This document shows, in pieces, positions 8,452 to 16,931 of a stretch of 64,000 nucleotides of DNA. Below the pieces are notes generated by a model, which did not search any database, was not told where the DNA came from, and saw only the letters and a program-made list of their open reading frames with translations. Made by a program: the position numbers and the translations under genes. Each line of letters begins with the position of its first letter. The stretch's first letter is position 1. This stretch comes from Phycisphaerales bacterium (GTDB lineage: Bacteria > Planctomycetota > Phycisphaerae > Phycisphaerales > UBA1924): NCBI GenBank assembly GCA_027019265.1, contig JALUWX010000044.1, forward strand, positions 1 to 64,000, written 5' to 3'.

Positions 8452-9966
8452 ATGGGTGTGAGAAGCGAAATGAAGGCGTTGCAACCTGTCCATGCTGTTC
8501 TTGTGGGGATCACGGCGCTGTGTGTGCTGGTCTCGGGTGCGCTGGGGGGGCCTCTGGATACGAGGATCCAGACCCTGGTGACGAACTCGAGGGTGAGCAC
8601 GGCGAACGTTGCGGTGAGCGCGATCGACCTGGATACGGGGTCGGAGATCGCTTCGTACAACGGGCGGAGGTCGATGATTCCGGCCTCAAATATGAAGATC
8701 CTGACGTCGGGGGCGGCGCTCTTGGTGCTGGGGGATTCGTTTGCGTTCCGGACGGAGTTCGATGTGATCCGGGGCGAGTCTGGGACGGTGCTGGTGATCC
8801 GGGGCGCGGGGGATCCGGCGCTGGGGGATCCGGCGATCTTCGTGGACGAGGAGCAGACGCTGACCCATGATGCGCTCTTTGATGCGATCGCTTCGGCGCT
8901 CAAGGAGCGGGGTATCACGGTGATCGATTCGGTGGTGGTGGACGATCGGGTGTTCGATCGGGAGTGGGCGCACCCGAGTTGGCCGGCGGATCAGCTGAAC
9001 CGCTGGTACTGCGCGGAGGTCGGGGGGCTGAACTTCCAGACGAACGTGCTGAATGTGTACCCGATCCCGGGGTCGCCGGGGAGTGCGCCGTATGTGGAGA
9101 CCCAGCCCGAGCTGCCATGGCTGCGGGTTGCGGTTCGTGCGAAGTCGATCAGCAAGGGGAGGGATAGCGCGTGGGTGGCGCGGCCGACTCCGGCGAATGA
9201 TTTCACGCTGTACGGGAATGTGCGTGGTCGGACGGAGATCCCGGTCGCGATCCACGAGCCCCCGACGTATGCGGGGGAGGTGATCGCGCTGGCGCTGGAT
9301 CAACGGGGGATCCGTGTGGGGGGAGACGATGTCCGGGATGCGGTTCGGATGGCGCGGTTCGATGAGGAGTTCGAGGGCGCGGAGACGGTCGCGGTGGTCT
9401 CGACCCCGATCGCGGATGTGATGCGCCGGACGAACACGAAGTCGCACAACCTGTACGCGGAGTGTTTGTTCAAGCGGGTCGGTCACGAGGTGACGGGGGA
9501 CCCAGGATCGTGGGAGAACGGGGCTTCGGTGATGCGGTTGCTGCTGAGCGAGCATCTCGGGGCGGACGCGGCGCAGGACACGGTGATCGCTGATGGGTCG
9601 GGGATGTCGAGGGAGAACCGGGTGTCGGCGGAGACGCTGACGTCGTGGCTCCGGGTGCTGTCGAAACAGGACGGGTGGGATACGTACATCGGGTCGTTCG
9701 CGTCTCCCGGCGAGGGGACGCTGCGTTCCCGGTTCATCGATGATGCGCCGAGCGGGGATCTCCGCGCGAAGAGCGGGTATCTGAACGGGGTGTACGCGCT
9801 GTCGGGGGTGATCGAGCACGAGAGCGGGAGGCGGGTTGCGTTCTCGGTGATCCTGAACAACGTGAAAGCGGGGTCGGGATCGAGGTACGCGAAGCCCTTG
9901 ATCGACGACATCGTGCACATGCTCGATGAGTGGGTATCGGGTCAGCGCACGGGGTATGGGGGGTGA
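8452..9966 (+). CDS. dacB: D-alanyl-D-alanine carboxypeptidase/endopeptidase (PBP4, peptidase S13)
   Basis: Periplasmic peptidoglycan hydrolase, 504 residues, trimming D-Ala or cutting cross-links. An N-terminal hydrophobic segment (VLVGITALCVLVSGALG) is the signal peptide. The three penicillin-binding motifs are present: Ser79-Asn-Met-Lys82 with the nucleophile, Ser331-His-Asn333, and Lys440-Ser-Gly442 in place of the usual KTG. Length and the long insert between the first and second motifs fit the S13 family. ATG 8470 (MKALQ) is an alternative start giving a shorter signal peptide. It converges with the UbiD gene, with four bases between the stop codons. Confidence 0.92.
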   Translation: MGVRSEMKALQPVHAVLVGITALCVLVSGALGGPLDTRIQTLVTNSRVSTANVAVSAIDLDTGSEIASYNGRRSMIPASNMKILTSGAALLVLGDSFAFRTEFDVIRGESGTVLVIRGAGDPALGDPAIFVDEEQTLTHDALFDAIASALKERGITVIDSVVVDDRVFDREWAHPSWPADQLNRWYCAEVGGLNFQTNVLNVYPIPGSPGSAPYVETQPELPWLRVAVRAKSISKGRDSAWVARPTPANDFTLYGNVRGRTEIPVAIHEPPTYAGEVIALALDQRGIRVGGDDVRDAVRMARFDEEFEGAETVAVVSTPIADVMRRTNTKSHNLYAECLFKRVGHEVTGDPGSWENGASVMRLLLSEHLGADAAQDTVIADGSGMSRENRVSAETLTSWLRVLSKQDGWDTYIGSFASPGEGTLRSRFIDDAPSGDLRAKSGYLNGVYALSGVIEHESGRRVAFSVILNNVKAGSGSRYAKPLIDDIVHMLDEWVSGQRTGYGG

Positions 9967-9970
9967 GAGA

Positions 9971-12034
9971 TCAGTCCCGCTCGACCTGTTTGCAGCGCTC
10001 GATGACGGGTTTGGGCATTTCGAGGACGGGGGGCCAGGCGCGGACGGGGTGGTTGTTGTGCGCGTCTTCGGGGGTTTTGGGGGTGGAGTCGAAGACGGCT
10101 CGGTCGTGGTTGGGGTCGATGTCCATGTCGCGCTGCGCGTCGAAGTTGGCGACCCAGTGGAAGAGGGCTTGGTGGTGGTCGAGGATGTTGACGTCGCGCC
10201 CGAGGATGACGACGAAGGGGTGGTTGAGGGGGATGTCTCGGAGGGCTTCGAGGATGGATCGGCCGGCTTTGGCTCGGTCGGGTTCGTTGTCGCCCTTGTC
10301 GGCGCGGATGAAGAGCCAACCCGGGGCTTTGGGGGTGGTGTGCGCGTCGAGGACGTTGGGGAGGGCGCGGACGCGCTGGGTGTCTTCGGTGCGTTGTTGA
10401 TCGGTGGGGAGTTCGCGCGGGGGGGTGAGGGGGTGGCCGTCGATGTCTTCGCTGGGGACTTTGCGGGTTGCGTCGAATCCGAGCTTCATGCTTGAGCCGA
10501 AGCGGGCTGCGGCGTGGTCGAGGATGTCCACGGCGCCGTGGACGCGCTCGATGTCGCGCGCCGGTTTGCAGTGCTGGTGGAGCGCGGTGAGGACCTGGGT
10601 GAGGTCGTGGACGTTGACGTCGTCGTCCACGACGGTGATGCACTTGGTCCAGGCCATCTGTCCGGCGCCCCAGACCCCGTGCATGACCTTGCGCGCGTGG
10701 AGGGGGTAGTGCTTGGTGATCGCGATGTTGGCGCTGTTGTGGAAGGCGCCGTACTTGGGGAGGTCGTAGTCGAGGATGTCGGGGAGGATGGTTTTGAGGA
10801 GGGGGAGCATGATGCGCTCGGTGGCTTTCCCGAGGAAGTAGTCCTCCTGAATGGGGAGCCCCACCACTGTTGTTGGGTAGACGGGGTTCTCGCGCGTGGT
10901 GACGGCGGAGACTTCGAGGAGGGGGTAGCGGTCGGGCATGGAGTAGAAGCCGGTGTGGTCACCGAAGGGGCCTTCGAAGACGGCGCCGGGGCCCAGGGGT
11001 TCGGCGGACTCGTCACGGGGATCCCAGTCGGGGAATCCGGCGTCGGTGCGGACGTGTCCTTCGATGACGATCTCGGAATCGGCCGGGATCCAGAGGGGGA
11101 CGGTTTTGGCTCGTGCGAGTTTGATGCCTTTGCCCTGGAGGAACCCGGCCATCAGGAGTTCGGAGATCCCGGGGGGGAGGGGGCAGGTCGCGCCGTAGGG
11201 GAGGACGGATGGGCCTCCGAGGACGACGGCGACGGGCATGGGCTGGCCGAGTTTTTTCCAGGAGCGCCAGTGGGATGCGCCGTCGTGGTGCATGTGCCAG
11301 TGCATGGCGAGGCGGTTTTTGCCGATGAGCTGGACCCGGTACATCCCGATGTTGTGGGACTTGGGTTTGGGGTCGTTTCGATCGTCGGCGTGGATGGTGT
11401 GGATGCCGGCGAGGGTGATGAAGCGGCCTCGGTGGTTGGAGTCCCAGTCGTCCTGGGTGATGTCGGGGTGTCCCGCGCCTTCGACGGATGTGTTGGTGTC
11501 GCTTGGGTATCCGAAGTGGGCGAAGTCGCCGTCGTGGGGCCAGCAGCGGAGGATGGGGAGGGTGGTGAGGTCGATGGCGTTGCCCGTGACGACGGTGTGC
11601 TGACAGGGCGCGGGTTTGTTCGAGCGTTTGGGACCGATCTTGAGGAGGGGGGCGAACTGCTTGGCTTTGGACAGGGCTTCGGAGAGGGATCGCGGGGGTT
11701 CGGGTTTGACGAGCTGCGCGATCTGGTCGGCGATGTCTTCGAAGGAGCGGTTGCCGAGCGCCATTTCCATACGCTTGTAGGAGCCGAAGGCGTTGATGAG
11801 GACGGGGATGTCGGACCCGATGGGGTTCTCGAACAGGAGGGCTTTGCCGCCGGAGGTGGCGAACTCGGGGTCGGTGCGTTTGGAGTCGTCGGACCCGTGG
11901 TGCGCGTCGGTGCGTTTGGATTCGAGGTCGGCGAGGTGTGCGATCTCGAGGACGGGATCGACGGGCTCGGTGATGCGGATGAGTTCCCCGGCTTGGTCGA
12001 GGGCGCGGATGAATGACGACAGGTCCGGGTGCAT
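9971..12034 (-). CDS. ubiD: UbiD-family decarboxylase
   Basis: 687 residues. UbiD enzymes use prenylated FMN to decarboxylate aromatic or polyene acids, including the ubiquinone precursor 4-hydroxybenzoate derivative and menaquinone-route intermediates. Recognisable parts are the N-terminal MHPDLSSFIRALDQAGELIRI, the TLPILRCWPHDGDFAH block, NIGMYRVQLIGKNRLAMHWHMHHDGASHW, and EGPFGDHTGFYSMPDRYPLLEV. It is longer than typical UbiD (about 490-620 residues). The extra length is mainly after residue 500, including a charged linker. ATG 12034 is the start because the family sequence begins there, although no good ribosome-binding site is visible and a 926-codon frame continues upstream across the divergent methyltransferase. 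No UbiX flavin prenyltransferase lies nearby. Confidence 0.9.
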   Translation of the reverse strand: MHPDLSSFIRALDQAGELIRITEPVDPVLEIAHLADLESKRTDAHHGSDDSKRTDPEFATSGGKALLFENPIGSDIPVLINAFGSYKRMEMALGNRSFEDIADQIAQLVKPEPPRSLSEALSKAKQFAPLLKIGPKRSNKPAPCQHTVVTGNAIDLTTLPILRCWPHDGDFAHFGYPSDTNTSVEGAGHPDITQDDWDSNHRGRFITLAGIHTIHADDRNDPKPKSHNIGMYRVQLIGKNRLAMHWHMHHDGASHWRSWKKLGQPMPVAVVLGGPSVLPYGATCPLPPGISELLMAGFLQGKGIKLARAKTVPLWIPADSEIVIEGHVRTDAGFPDWDPRDESAEPLGPGAVFEGPFGDHTGFYSMPDRYPLLEVSAVTTRENPVYPTTVVGLPIQEDYFLGKATERIMLPLLKTILPDILDYDLPKYGAFHNSANIAITKHYPLHARKVMHGVWGAGQMAWTKCITVVDDDVNVHDLTQVLTALHQHCKPARDIERVHGAVDILDHAAARFGSSMKLGFDATRKVPSEDIDGHPLTPPRELPTDQQRTEDTQRVRALPNVLDAHTTPKAPGWLFIRADKGDNEPDRAKAGRSILEALRDIPLNHPFVVILGRDVNILDHHQALFHWVANFDAQRDMDIDPNHDRAVFDSTPKTPEDAHNNHPVRAWPPVLEMPKPVIERCKQVERD

Positions 12035-12064
12035 GGCATAGCGTAGGTCGAATGAGGAGGACCT

Positions 12065-12715
12065 ATGGGTCAGACACCACCTGTGCATGAAGCGGCGGAA
12101 CGGCGGGATTGGCCGGCGTACTTCGATCGGATCGAGGGGAAGCCCGCGCGGGAGACGATGCTCCGCGCGCTCGATGGGTTCGGGGATGTGGATCCTTCGG
12201 ATCGTGGGCTCGCGGTGGATCTGGGGTGCGGGTCGGGGATCGATATCGGGGTGATGCTCGAGCGTGGGTGGCGCGTGTGGGGTGGGGACGGGTCGGAGGA
12301 TGGGTTGTCGAGGGCGCGGGCTCGCGCGGGGTGCGCGGACGCGATCGGGGAGGGTCGGCTCGAGCTGGTCCGGATGGACTTCGGGTCGGTCGAGATCCCG
12401 AGGGCGCGATGGGTGAACGCGAGTTTTTCGCTCCCGTTCTGTCCGCCGGCGGATTGGGAGGGGCTTTGGGCGAAGATCGATGGCGCGATCAAACCCGGGG
12501 GTCGGTTCAGCGGTCAGTTCTTCGGGGATCGGGACGACTGGGCGATTTTGGAGGACCGGACCCATCTGACGAGGTCTGAAACTCTTGGGCTGTTTGACCA
12601 ATACATTCTTGAGTTCTTCCAGGAAGAGGATCGCGCGAGCGCTCATCAGGGCGAGGCGCACAAGCATTGGCATGTGTTCCACGTGGTGGCACGGAAACGA
12701 GAGGGGTCTCGATGA
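12065..12715 (+). CDS. Class I SAM-dependent methyltransferase
   Basis: 216 residues with the Rossmann-like methyltransferase core: motif I AVDLGCGSGIDI, the acidic end of strand 2 (GGDGSEDGL), and a strand-4 region (WVNASFSLPFCP) where the substrate would sit; the tail GGRFSGQFFGDRDDW matches post-core strands of TehB-like enzymes. The substrate is unknown. AGGAGG (12055-12060) lies four bases before the ATG. The stop codon overlaps the next ATG (ATGA), so it is translationally coupled to an ABC exporter, which may hint at modification or detoxification of a small molecule, though that link is only contextual. Confidence 0.85.
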   Translation: MGQTPPVHEAAERRDWPAYFDRIEGKPARETMLRALDGFGDVDPSDRGLAVDLGCGSGIDIGVMLERGWRVWGGDGSEDGLSRARARAGCADAIGEGRLELVRMDFGSVEIPRARWVNASFSLPFCPPADWEGLWAKIDGAIKPGGRFSGQFFGDRDDWAILEDRTHLTRSETLGLFDQYILEFFQEEDRASAHQGEAHKHWHVFHVVARKREGSR

Positions 12716-13692
12716 GTCACGCGATTGATCTCGCGCAGGTCCAGAAAACATACAAGGGCGGCTTGTTCGGCTCGCGCGTGCACGCGCTGCGCGGGGTGGA
12801 CCTCAAGGTCGGTGAGGGGGAGATCTTCGGGCTGCTCGGTCCGAACGGCGCGGGGAAGTCCACGCTCGTGAAGATCATGATGACGGTGATCCGGCCGAGC
12901 TCGTGCTCGGGGACGGTGCTGGGGAAGAAGGTCGGGGACAAGGCGACGTTGGCGCGGATCGGGTATCTCCCGGAGCACCATCGGTTCCCGGAGTATCTGA
13001 CGTCGCGCCAGATGGTGGAGCACTTCGGGGCGCTGTCGGGGGTTTCGAAGAAGGATCGTCGGCGGCGGTCGATGGAGCTGCTCGAGACGGTGGGGATGAA
13101 GGACTGGGCCGACGCGAAGATCGGGTCGTACTCGAAGGGGATGCGCCAGCGCGTCGGGATCGCGCAGGCGCTGATCAACGATCCCAAGCTGGTGGTGCTC
13201 GATGAGCCCACGGACGGGGTGGACCCGACGGGTCGAAGGGATATCCGTGAGATCCTGACGAGACTGAAGGACGAGGGGCGGACGGTGTTCCTGAACTCGC
13301 ACCTCCTGAGCGAGCTCGAGATGGTGTGCGATCGGGTTGCGATCATGGTGAAGGGGTTGGTCCGGACCCACGGGACGATCGACGAGCTCACGACGGATCA
13401 GCGGCACTACACGATCACGGTGTCGGAATCCGACAAGGACCGAGCGCTGTCGGGCGCGAAGGACGTCTTCGGGGATGCTGCGGAGCTGGTCCCGGGTCGG
13501 GCTGGGGTGGTGCGGATCGATACGGCGCAGGCGGATCGGGTGCAGCCCGTGATCGACAAGCTCAGGGGCGCGGGGGTGGTGATCCATGCGGTGACGCCGT
13601 TTAGGCCTTCGCTTGAGGATCTGTTTATGCAGGTGGTGCAGGACGGCGCGGGCGGCGAGACTCCCGGAGCGGCGAAAGGGGGTCGCTCATGA
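12712..13692 (+). CDS. ABC transporter ATP-binding protein (ABC-2 exporter type)
   Basis: 326 residues with a complete nucleotide-binding domain: Walker A GPNGAGKST, signature SYSKGMRQR, Walker B LVVLDEPTDGVDP, and the switch His in LNSHLLSE. The C-terminal about 90 residues (after THGTIDEL) form the variable regulatory part common in NatA/NosF-type ATPases. It powers the permease encoded immediately downstream, with which it shares an ATGA overlap. The start is ATG 12712, overlapping the methyltransferase stop; an upstream in-frame codon at 12667 is less likely. Substrate unknown. Confidence 0.95.
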   Translation: MSHAIDLAQVQKTYKGGLFGSRVHALRGVDLKVGEGEIFGLLGPNGAGKSTLVKIMMTVIRPSSCSGTVLGKKVGDKATLARIGYLPEHHRFPEYLTSRQMVEHFGALSGVSKKDRRRRSMELLETVGMKDWADAKIGSYSKGMRQRVGIAQALINDPKLVVLDEPTDGVDPTGRRDIREILTRLKDEGRTVFLNSHLLSELEMVCDRVAIMVKGLVRTHGTIDELTTDQRHYTITVSESDKDRALSGAKDVFGDAAELVPGRAGVVRIDTAQADRVQPVIDKLRGAGVVIHAVTPFRPSLEDLFMQVVQDGAGGETPGAAKGGRS

Positions 13693-14864
13693 TCCTGTCT
13701 CAGACGAAGGCGATCTTTGTTGATGCGTATCGGGAGCTGAACGCGAAGAAGATGTTCTGGATCACGATGGCGCTGAACGTGCTGGCCGTGGTGCTGTTTG
13801 CGTCGCTCGGGATCAACGAGCGTGGGGTGTCGTTCCTGCATTGGACGATCGAGTCTCCGATGAACACGGCGCGGTTCTCGGAGGAGCTGTTCTACAAGGT
13901 GCAGTTCACGACGTGGGGGATCCCGTTCTGGCTGTCGTGGATCACGGCGATCCTGGCGCTGATCTCGACGGCTTCGATCGTTCCGGATCTGGTGTCCTCG
14001 GGGATCATCGAGCCCGTGCTGTCGAAACCGATGGGACGGATCCGGTTGTTCCTGACGAAGTACCTCACGGGGCTTCTGTTTGTTGGGTTCCAGGTGTTTG
14101 TGTTCTCGCTCGGGTGTGTGCTCGTGATCGGGATCCGGGGTGGCGCGTGGGAGCCCAAGCTGTTGCTCGCGGTTCCGATCGTGCTGATGTTCTTCAGCTA
14201 TCTGTTCGCGATGTGCGCGTTGTTCGGGTTGCTGACCCGTTCGACGATCGCGGCGCTCTTGCTGACGTTGTTGTTCTGGTTCATGGTGTGGATCGTGAAC
14301 ACGGGGGACAGCGTTATTCTTTCGCAGCGTGAGGGGTCGATCGTTCAGCTCGAGGATCGACGCGAGGATGTGGAGAAACAGGAGCGGTTTGCGCGGGCTC
14401 GGATCGAGCAGCTCCAGGAGGAGGGAAAGCCGATCCCGGGGGATGCGGATCGGCCGCTCCCGGAGGGGATCGATGATCCGCTCGTGGTGATGAATCCGGC
14501 GCTGACGGCTTCACGGAACCGGCTCGCGGAGGGCGAGGAATCGGTGGAGATGTGGGAAGCGTGGTACGGGCGCGTGTTCGCGCTCAAGACGATTCTTCCC
14601 AAGACCCAGGAGACGATCGGGCTGACGGAGCGTTGGCTCATCACCCAGGAGGAGATCACGGAGCTCCTCGGGTTCGGGAACGAGATGAATGAGGGTCGGC
14701 CTCAGGACGAGGATGCGCCGGCGTTTGCGGATCCGCGCGTCTCGGAACGGGTTGCGACGATCATGCGTGAACGCTCGTTGCTGTGGATCCTCGGGACTTC
14801 GTTCGGGTACGAGTTCGTGATCCTCGGATTGTGCTGCGTGGTGTTCGTGCGCCGGGACTTCTGA
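13689..14864 (+). CDS. ABC-2 type transporter permease
   Basis: 391 residues, membrane partner of the preceding ATPase (ATGA overlap). Hydrophobic segments are visible at the start (FWITMALNVLAVVLFASLGI), around ITAILALISTASIV, LLFVGFQVFVFSLGCVLVI, IVLMFFSYLFAMCALFGLLT, ALLLTLLFWFMVWIV, and at the C-terminus (LLWILGTSFGYEFVILGLCCVVF). A soluble charged stretch of about 160 residues with a helical VEKQERFARARIEQLQEE section sits before the last helix. This topology fits NosY/ABC-2 permeases. It converges with proC, the two stop codons being separated by a single base. Confidence 0.88.
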   Translation: MILSQTKAIFVDAYRELNAKKMFWITMALNVLAVVLFASLGINERGVSFLHWTIESPMNTARFSEELFYKVQFTTWGIPFWLSWITAILALISTASIVPDLVSSGIIEPVLSKPMGRIRLFLTKYLTGLLFVGFQVFVFSLGCVLVIGIRGGAWEPKLLLAVPIVLMFFSYLFAMCALFGLLTRSTIAALLLTLLFWFMVWIVNTGDSVILSQREGSIVQLEDRREDVEKQERFARARIEQLQEEGKPIPGDADRPLPEGIDDPLVVMNPALTASRNRLAEGEESVEMWEAWYGRVFALKTILPKTQETIGLTERWLITQEEITELLGFGNEMNEGRPQDEDAPAFADPRVSERVATIMRERSLLWILGTSFGYEFVILGLCCVVFVRRDF

Positions 14865-14865
14865 A

Positions 14866-15690
14866 TCAGGATCCGAGTTCGATACCTCGGTCTCGGGCGG
14901 CGGTCAGGGCTTTGGTGACGATGTCCAAGACCTGGTGATCGTCGAGGACCGTGGTGGCGGCGTGGGTTGTGCCGTTCTTGCTGGTGACGTTGGCGCGGAG
15001 GGTCTGCGCGTCGTCGTCGCTCGCTTCGAGGAGGGCCGCGGATCCGGTGATGGTTTGCTCGACGATCCGGCGCGCGGTGTCGGGTTCGAACCCGAGGGTG
15101 ATCGCGGCGCCCGTCATCGCTTCGGCGAGGTAGAAGAGATAGGCGGGTCCTGACCCGGCGACGGCGGTGAACGCGTCGATCATGGGTTCGTCGAGTTCGA
15201 CGACGTCGCCCACGCTCTGGAAGAGCTGGGTGACGAGCGCGGTGTCGGATTCGGTGGCGCTCGTGTGGGGCGCGATGGCGCTCATGCCTTTGCGGACCTG
15301 GGCGGGGGTGTTGGGCATGACCCGGACGGCGCGGATGTTCGCGCCCATCGCGCTGATGACGGATTCGGATCGGGTCCCGGCGAGGATGGAAACCACCAAC
15401 GGGGGGTGCGGGAGCTTCGCGATGTGGTCCCGGAGGGGGGCGCAGGCGCTGTCGAGCATCTGGGGTTTGACGGCGAGGACGATGACGGGGTTGGGCGCAT
15501 CGTGGAGGAAAGCGATCGCGGTTCCCGGGTCGGCGAAGCTGTTGGCGAAGTTGGCGCGTTTGTCCTCGTTGGGGTCGAGGACGGCAACGCTGGGCTCGGG
15601 GAGGGTTCCGGAGGCGATGGCGCCGCGGATGATGGCGCTGGCCATGTTTCCGGCGCCGATGAAGAGGATTTTGGCGTTGATGGTGTCCAT
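14866..15690 (-). CDS. proC: Pyrroline-5-carboxylate reductase
   Basis: 274 residues, the usual length. It catalyses the last step of proline synthesis, NAD(P)H-dependent reduction of 1-pyrroline-5-carboxylate. Visible marks are the dinucleotide-binding FIGAGNMASAIIRG near the N-terminus, VLAVKPQ, RVMPNTPAQV, and the C-terminal signature AVAGSGPAYLFYLAEAM through LRANVTSKNGTTHAA. ATG 15690 (MDTINAKILFIG) is preferred, because the 13 residues that an upstream start would add lie outside the family fold. It is divergent from accA with 60 bases between starts. Confidence 0.95.
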   Translation of the reverse strand: MDTINAKILFIGAGNMASAIIRGAIASGTLPEPSVAVLDPNEDKRANFANSFADPGTAIAFLHDAPNPVIVLAVKPQMLDSACAPLRDHIAKLPHPPLVVSILAGTRSESVISAMGANIRAVRVMPNTPAQVRKGMSAIAPHTSATESDTALVTQLFQSVGDVVELDEPMIDAFTAVAGSGPAYLFYLAEAMTGAAITLGFEPDTARRIVEQTITGSAALLEASDDDAQTLRANVTSKNGTTHAATTVLDDHQVLDIVTKALTAARDRGIELGS

Positions 15691-15750
15691 ACCCACAGCG
15701 TACACACGGGGAGGGTGGGCTGATACCATTGGGACCAGTCAGGAGCACGT

Positions 15751-16788
15751 ATGTCCACGTTCTACAAGCTTGAGTTCGAGAAGCCCGTGTTTGCGATCGA
15801 GGAAGAGATCGCGTTGACGAGACGCGCGATCGAGTCCGACGGGGTCGAGGTCCCGGCGCTGGGGGGGATCGAGCACGACCAGGTCCGGCCGACGGGGGAT
15901 GACCTTGTGGAGTTGGAGAGACGGCGCGAGGAGACGCTCAGGGAGCTGTACTCGGAGCTATCCCCTTGGAACACGGTGCGTGTGGCGCGTCACCCGGATC
16001 GGCCTCAGACGAGGGACTACATCCGGATGATGTGCCGGGACTTCTGCGAGCTTCATGGGGATCGTCGGTACGGGGATGACCCGGCGCTGATCACGGGGTT
16101 CGGGCGCATCGGGTCGCACAAGTGTCTGATCGTGGGTCATCAGAAGGGGAAGACGACGGAGGAGAAGCTTGCGTGCCATTTCGGGTGTGCGCACCCGGAG
16201 GGGTATCGGAAGGCGCTCGCGAAGATGAAGAAGGCGGAGAAGTTCGGTCTCCCGATCGTGACGCTCGTCGATACCCCGGGCGCGTACCCGGGGCTCGGTG
16301 CTGAGGAGCGTGGGCAGGCGGAAGCGATCGCGACGAACCTGCTCGAGATGTCGCGCCTCCGGGTCCCGATCCTGTCGGTGGTGATCGGTGAGGGCGGATC
16401 GGGTGGGGCGCTCGGGATCGCTGTTGCGGACCGGGTAGCGATGCTCGAGTTCTCGTGGTATTCGGTGATCTCCCCCGAGGGGTGCGCGGCGATCCTGTGG
16501 AAGCAGGCGAACGAGACGACGAACTCGGCGGCCGCGGTGGCGCTGAACCTGACGGCGAAGGACAACCTGAAGAACAGGATCATCGAGGACATCATCGAGG
16601 AGCCCTTGGGCGGGGCGCATCGTGATCCTCAGGGGACGGCGGATTCGCTCCGGGATTGGTTCGATGCGCAGCTGACGTCGTTGTCGTCGTTGGACATCGA
16701 TACGCTGGTGGCGCGTCGGTACGAGCGGTTCCGGGCGCTGGGGGCATTCGAGGTCGAGGGGGTCGATGGGGGATCGGAAACTGTTTGA
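15751..16788 (+). CDS. accA: Acetyl-CoA carboxylase carboxyltransferase subunit alpha
   Basis: 345 residues. It transfers the carboxyl group from carboxybiotin to acetyl-CoA together with AccD, making malonyl-CoA for fatty-acid synthesis. Family blocks include the N-terminal FEKPVFAIEEEI, TRDYIRMMCRDFCELHGDR, HQKGK, FGCAHPEGYRKALAKMKKAEKFGLPI, the oxyanion region DTPGAYPGLGAEERGQAEAIA, and GEGGSGGALGIAVADRV. AGGAG lies eight bases before the ATG. AccD, AccB and AccC are not in the window. Confidence 0.96.
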   Translation: MSTFYKLEFEKPVFAIEEEIALTRRAIESDGVEVPALGGIEHDQVRPTGDDLVELERRREETLRELYSELSPWNTVRVARHPDRPQTRDYIRMMCRDFCELHGDRRYGDDPALITGFGRIGSHKCLIVGHQKGKTTEEKLACHFGCAHPEGYRKALAKMKKAEKFGLPIVTLVDTPGAYPGLGAEERGQAEAIATNLLEMSRLRVPILSVVIGEGGSGGALGIAVADRVAMLEFSWYSVISPEGCAAILWKQANETTNSAAAVALNLTAKDNLKNRIIEDIIEEPLGGAHRDPQGTADSLRDWFDAQLTSLSSLDIDTLVARRYERFRALGAFEVEGVDGGSETV

Positions 16789-16839
16789 TTGCATAGATTT
16801 GCGCGTGCGATCCGATAGGGATTCTCCCCTGTTCACACT

Positions 16840-16868
16840 TTGACCTTGCGCGGGATTGCGCCTACCCT
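16840..16868 (+). promoter_or_regulatory. Candidate sigma-70 type promoter for the H1-like/DksA-like and lspA genes
   Basis: TTGACC (16840-16845), a 17-base spacer, then TACCCT (16863-16868). The -35 matches five of six consensus bases and the -10 three of six. Predicted transcription start near 16875 leaves a leader of about 55 bases to TTG 16932. Confidence 0.5.
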
Positions 16869-16931
16869 TGCCCCCAACTGCGCCAAACGCTTGCGGGAGC
16901 GGTGTTTGGGCGATCCGAAGGGCGGTGCGCA

